DNA of 64,000 nucleotides from an uncultured Alistipes sp. GTDB taxonomy: Bacteria > Bacteroidota > Bacteroidia > Bacteroidales > Rikenellaceae. Shown piece by piece: positions 63,661 through 64,000 of the stretch (position 1 is the first letter of the stretch; every line of letters starts with the position of its first letter). The notes beneath the pieces were generated by a model, which saw only the letters and a list, made by a program, of their open reading frames with translations, was not told the origin of the DNA and made no database searches. The stretch is taken from NCBI GenBank assembly GCA_900539755.1, contig UQDC01000013.1, forward strand, positions 1 to 64,000, given 5' to 3'. The position numbers and the translations under genes were made by a program.

Positions 63661-63705
63661 ATGCGGCTTCTTGCTCACTGTCGAGAAGGCTGCATTTTTC
63701 TTTAT
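63661..63705 (+). terminator. Terminator-like hairpin, probably the displaced end of the hip operon
   Basis: ATGCGGCTTCTTG (63661-63673) pairs with the complement at 63682-63695 (one G bulge, one wobble), followed by TTTTTCTTT. No plus-strand gene lies between it and the IS. It therefore fits the terminator of hipBST, moved about 1.4 kb away by the insertion. The stretch 63531-63660 holds no gene I can support. Confidence 0.55.
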
Positions 63706-63749
63706 TGCCCGACATGATAACCTCCATTCAAAATACCAACTTCTGGGGA

Positions 63750-63780
63750 TTGTCTTTGTTGGCCCACGAATATATTTTTG
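63750..63780 (+). promoter_or_regulatory. Promoter of the terminal lipoprotein gene
   Basis: TTG at 63750-63752 and TATTTTTG at 63773-63780, 20 bases apart. The ATG follows 31 bases later. Confidence 0.5.
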
Positions 63781-63811
63781 CAGCTGCATACGGAAAAATT
63801 CAAATAAACCT

Positions 63812-64000
63812 ATGAAGAAGATTACGATTAAACTACTGTTCGTTGCAGGCCTGTTATCGGTTTGTGCCGCCTGCAGCAAGGATGATGACGGACCGTCAGG
63901 GAAGATCGACCTGAAGGTTCAGGCTGTCGCTCCGACTACGGAGGACAAGGTTTCGGACTATTCTCAATTCACCGTAACCGTATCTTCGGAGCGTGACGGG
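63812..64000 (+). CDS. Lipoprotein, start only (DUF4493-like; cut by window edge)
   Basis: 63 codons are visible. A lipoprotein signal MKKITIKLLFVAGLLSVCAAC (Cys21) is followed by SKDDDGPSG, then KIDLKVQAVAPTTEDKVSDYSQFTVTVSS, where the pattern of a strand, a short loop and DYSQFTV resembles the start of DUF4493 and related surface adhesin-like domains of Bacteroidales. Acidic residues right after the Cys suit a surface-exposed lipoprotein export signal. The remainder lies outside the window. Function unknown. Confidence 0.75.
   Translation, partial: MKKITIKLLFVAGLLSVCAACSKDDDGPSGKIDLKVQAVAPTTEDKVSDYSQFTVTVSSERDG

Noticed and set aside
63607..63879. 90-codon minus-strand frame
   Set aside because: It runs antisense through the terminator, promoter and start of the terminal lipoprotein gene and lacks family features.

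Overview
The window is a gut-type Bacteroidota (Bacteroidales) chromosome. Evidence for this: a SusC/SusD pair, many lipoprotein signals, a xylose locus controlled by a NrtR-type regulator, TAnnTTTG promoter -7 boxes in front of several genes, few Shine-Dalgarno sequences, and a Bacteroides-type tyrosine integrase start at the very left edge. Alistipes or a relative is plausible, but the genus cannot be proven from the sequence. No rRNA, tRNA or CRISPR array was seen.

Layout. 1-1096: the end of an integrative element (first 18 codons of its integrase, then a DOT-type GTAACTTTGC site) next to a decayed IS982 transposase. 1124-6780: an exported choloylglycine-hydrolase-family amidase, adenine deaminase, a ProX/YbaK-type tRNA-editing protein and phospholipase A1, separated by odd low-complexity spacers. 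6917-14220: an AraC-type regulator and a complete RND efflux set (membrane fusion lipoprotein, pump, outer-membrane factor). 14393-18511: HAD-IIA phosphatase, organophosphate (GlpT/UhpT-like) transporter and sn-glycerol-1-phosphate dehydrogenase. 19047-23479: an AspT/YidE-type transporter and a large calcineurin-type phosphoesterase lipoprotein. 23775-30472: a TetR-controlled tripartite ABC exporter (TolC, HlyD-type protein, two ATPases, two ABC-2 permeases).

31512-36678 is a xylose locus: XylR (NrtR family), xylulokinase, xylose isomerase, sugar symporter. 37238-45263 is a glycerol/glycerol-3-phosphate operon, glpABC-glpK-glpF, an outer-membrane barrel gene and a DeoR-type glpR; its promoter is overlapped by a perfect 16-bp inverted repeat that is very likely the GlpR operator. 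46066-50218 is a redox cluster: a NapH-NapG-like iron-sulfur fusion protein, a Tat-exported aldo/keto reductase with ferredoxin domain, DUF1893 and an ECF-type S component. 50252-53755: a cation efflux protein, an EFR1-type ferredoxin, a small membrane protein and an M48 protease. 54620-59148: SusC/SusD with no hydrolase beside them. 59755-62117: a small esterase and a three-gene HipB-HipS-HipT-like toxin-antitoxin operon, followed directly by an intact IS256-family element (62137-63530). The window ends in the start of a lipoprotein gene.

The most notable points are the HipBST-like operon with its kinase carrying a CxxH/CxxC knuckle, the putative extracytoplasmic aldo/keto-reductase electron pathway, the glycerol-1-phosphate module lying apart from a full glycerol-3-phosphate operon, the asymmetric degenerate ABC ATPase pair, the glp operator, the integrative-element boundary, and a switch-like RNA fold at 15390-15465.
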